A stretch of DNA of 7,232 nt from Actinomycetes bacterium (GTDB lineage: Bacteria; Actinomycetota; Actinomycetes; Actinomycetales; Microbacteriaceae), in the NCBI GenBank assembly GCA_023390155.1, contig JAEWDJ010000295.1, positions 1 to 7,232 of the forward strand, written 5' to 3'. The notes beneath the pieces are model-generated. The model saw only the letters and a program-made list of their open reading frames with translations, was not told the DNA's origin and did no database searches. The position numbers and the translations under genes are program-made. This document shows, in pieces, positions 6,748 through 7,232 of this stretch (its first letter is position 1; each line of letters opens with the position of its first letter).

Positions 6748-7232
6748 CCCAGCCATCGCGCGCCTGCTGCCCCTGCCGTCGGCGGAGGCGCTGACGGACG
6801 CGGAGCTGCTCGCCCTCTACGACCGGCCCGCCCGCTCGCCCTGGGTGCGCGTGAACTTCGTGAGCAGCGTGGACGGCGCCGCCACCGTCGACGGTCTCTC
6901 CGGCGCCCTGGGCGGCGACGCCGACCACCGCGTCTTCGACCTCCTGCGCCGGCTGTGCGACGTCGTCGTGGTCGGGGCGGGCACCGTGCGCGCCGAGGGG
7001 TACGGGCCGATGCGCGTGGACGAGCCCTCCCAGACCGCGCGGGTGGAGGCCGGCCTCACCCCGCACCCGGTGTTCGCCATCGTCTCGGCCCGGCTCGACC
7101 TCGACCCCCAGAGCCCGATCTTCCGCGAGGCTCCCGAGCGCGCCTTGGTGATCACCAGCGCCGCCGCCCCCGCCGACCGCCGCGACGCGCTGGCGGCCGT
7201 CGCCGACGTGCTCGTCTGCGGCGAGGCCGGCG
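6740..7232 (+). CDS. Pyrimidine reductase family protein (RibD C-terminal/DHFR fold), Rv2671-like; 3' end outside window
   Basis: The first 164 residues are visible and the frame is open to the window edge; relatives have roughly 260. The fold is that of the NADPH-dependent reductase domain of RibD, related to dihydrofolate reductase. No deaminase domain precedes it. LYDRP (27-31), VRVNFVSSVDGAATVDGLSGALGG (36-59) and VVVVGAGTVRAEGYGPMR (75-92) are family hallmarks, with D45 in the SSVDG motif. They correspond closely to remembered M. tuberculosis Rv2671 (NFISSLDGGATVDGTSGA and VIVVGVGTVRIEGY). That protein has been shown to work as a dihydrofolate reductase analogue linked to para-aminosalicylate resistance. 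The gene overlaps the folP2-like gene by 8 nt. A role in riboflavin synthesis is less likely because no rib genes are adjacent, but the domain alone does not decide. The substrate is unproven. Confidence 0.92.
   Translation, partial: MTDPAIARLLPLPSAEALTDAELLALYDRPARSPWVRVNFVSSVDGAATVDGLSGALGGDADHRVFDLLRRLCDVVVVGAGTVRAEGYGPMRVDEPSQTARVEAGLTPHPVFAIVSARLDLDPQSPIFREAPERALVITSAAAPADRRDALAAVADVLVCGEAG

Overview
The window comes from a very GC-rich Gram-positive genome, with G or C at almost every third codon position. Actinobacterial features recur: a GroEL ending in GGMDF, a PhoP-type OmpR-family regulator, a FolP2-type dihydropteroate synthase homologue and a pyrimidine reductase that closely resembles mycobacterial Rv2671. 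A Microbacteriaceae-like actinomycete (Leifsonia or a relative) is my best guess. This is a recognition-based inference and was not searched.

Layout: (1) 1-766, + strand, the C-terminal 254 residues of GroEL, followed by a strong hairpin terminator at 801-839. (2) 920-1993, + strand, a predicted secreted lipoprotein of unknown function with two similar cysteine-containing halves. (3) Convergent to it, on the - strand, a two-component system: response regulator (4516-3824) then sensor kinase (3757-2024), with a large hairpin in the 66-nt gap between them. (4) A 115-bp divergent intergenic region (4517-4631) holding a near-perfect PhoP-box direct repeat just upstream of the regulator. (5) A tightly packed + strand operon: a ferredoxin-reductase-like FAD/NAD(P)H oxidoreductase (4632-5849), a FolP2-type DHPS homologue (5836-6747) and an Rv2671/RibD-C-type reductase (6740 to the window edge). 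These genes overlap by 14 and 8 nt, which suggests translational coupling.

How the parts may work together: the kinase probably senses an envelope signal and phosphorylates the regulator. The regulator probably binds the box in its own promoter, and the same DNA could influence the divergent operon. The operon pairs a DHPS homologue, altered in the loop that binds pterin/pABA and sulfa drugs, with a homologue of an enzyme that can replace dihydrofolate reductase in Mycobacterium tuberculosis, plus a flavin reductase. A dedicated pterin- or folate-like redox pathway is the most interesting hypothesis here, and it is unproven. The GroEL and two-component genes look ordinary, apart from an unusually long disordered insertion in the kinase ATPase domain. 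No RNA genes, mobile elements or CRISPR arrays were seen, and no gene-free stretch exceeds 300 bases.
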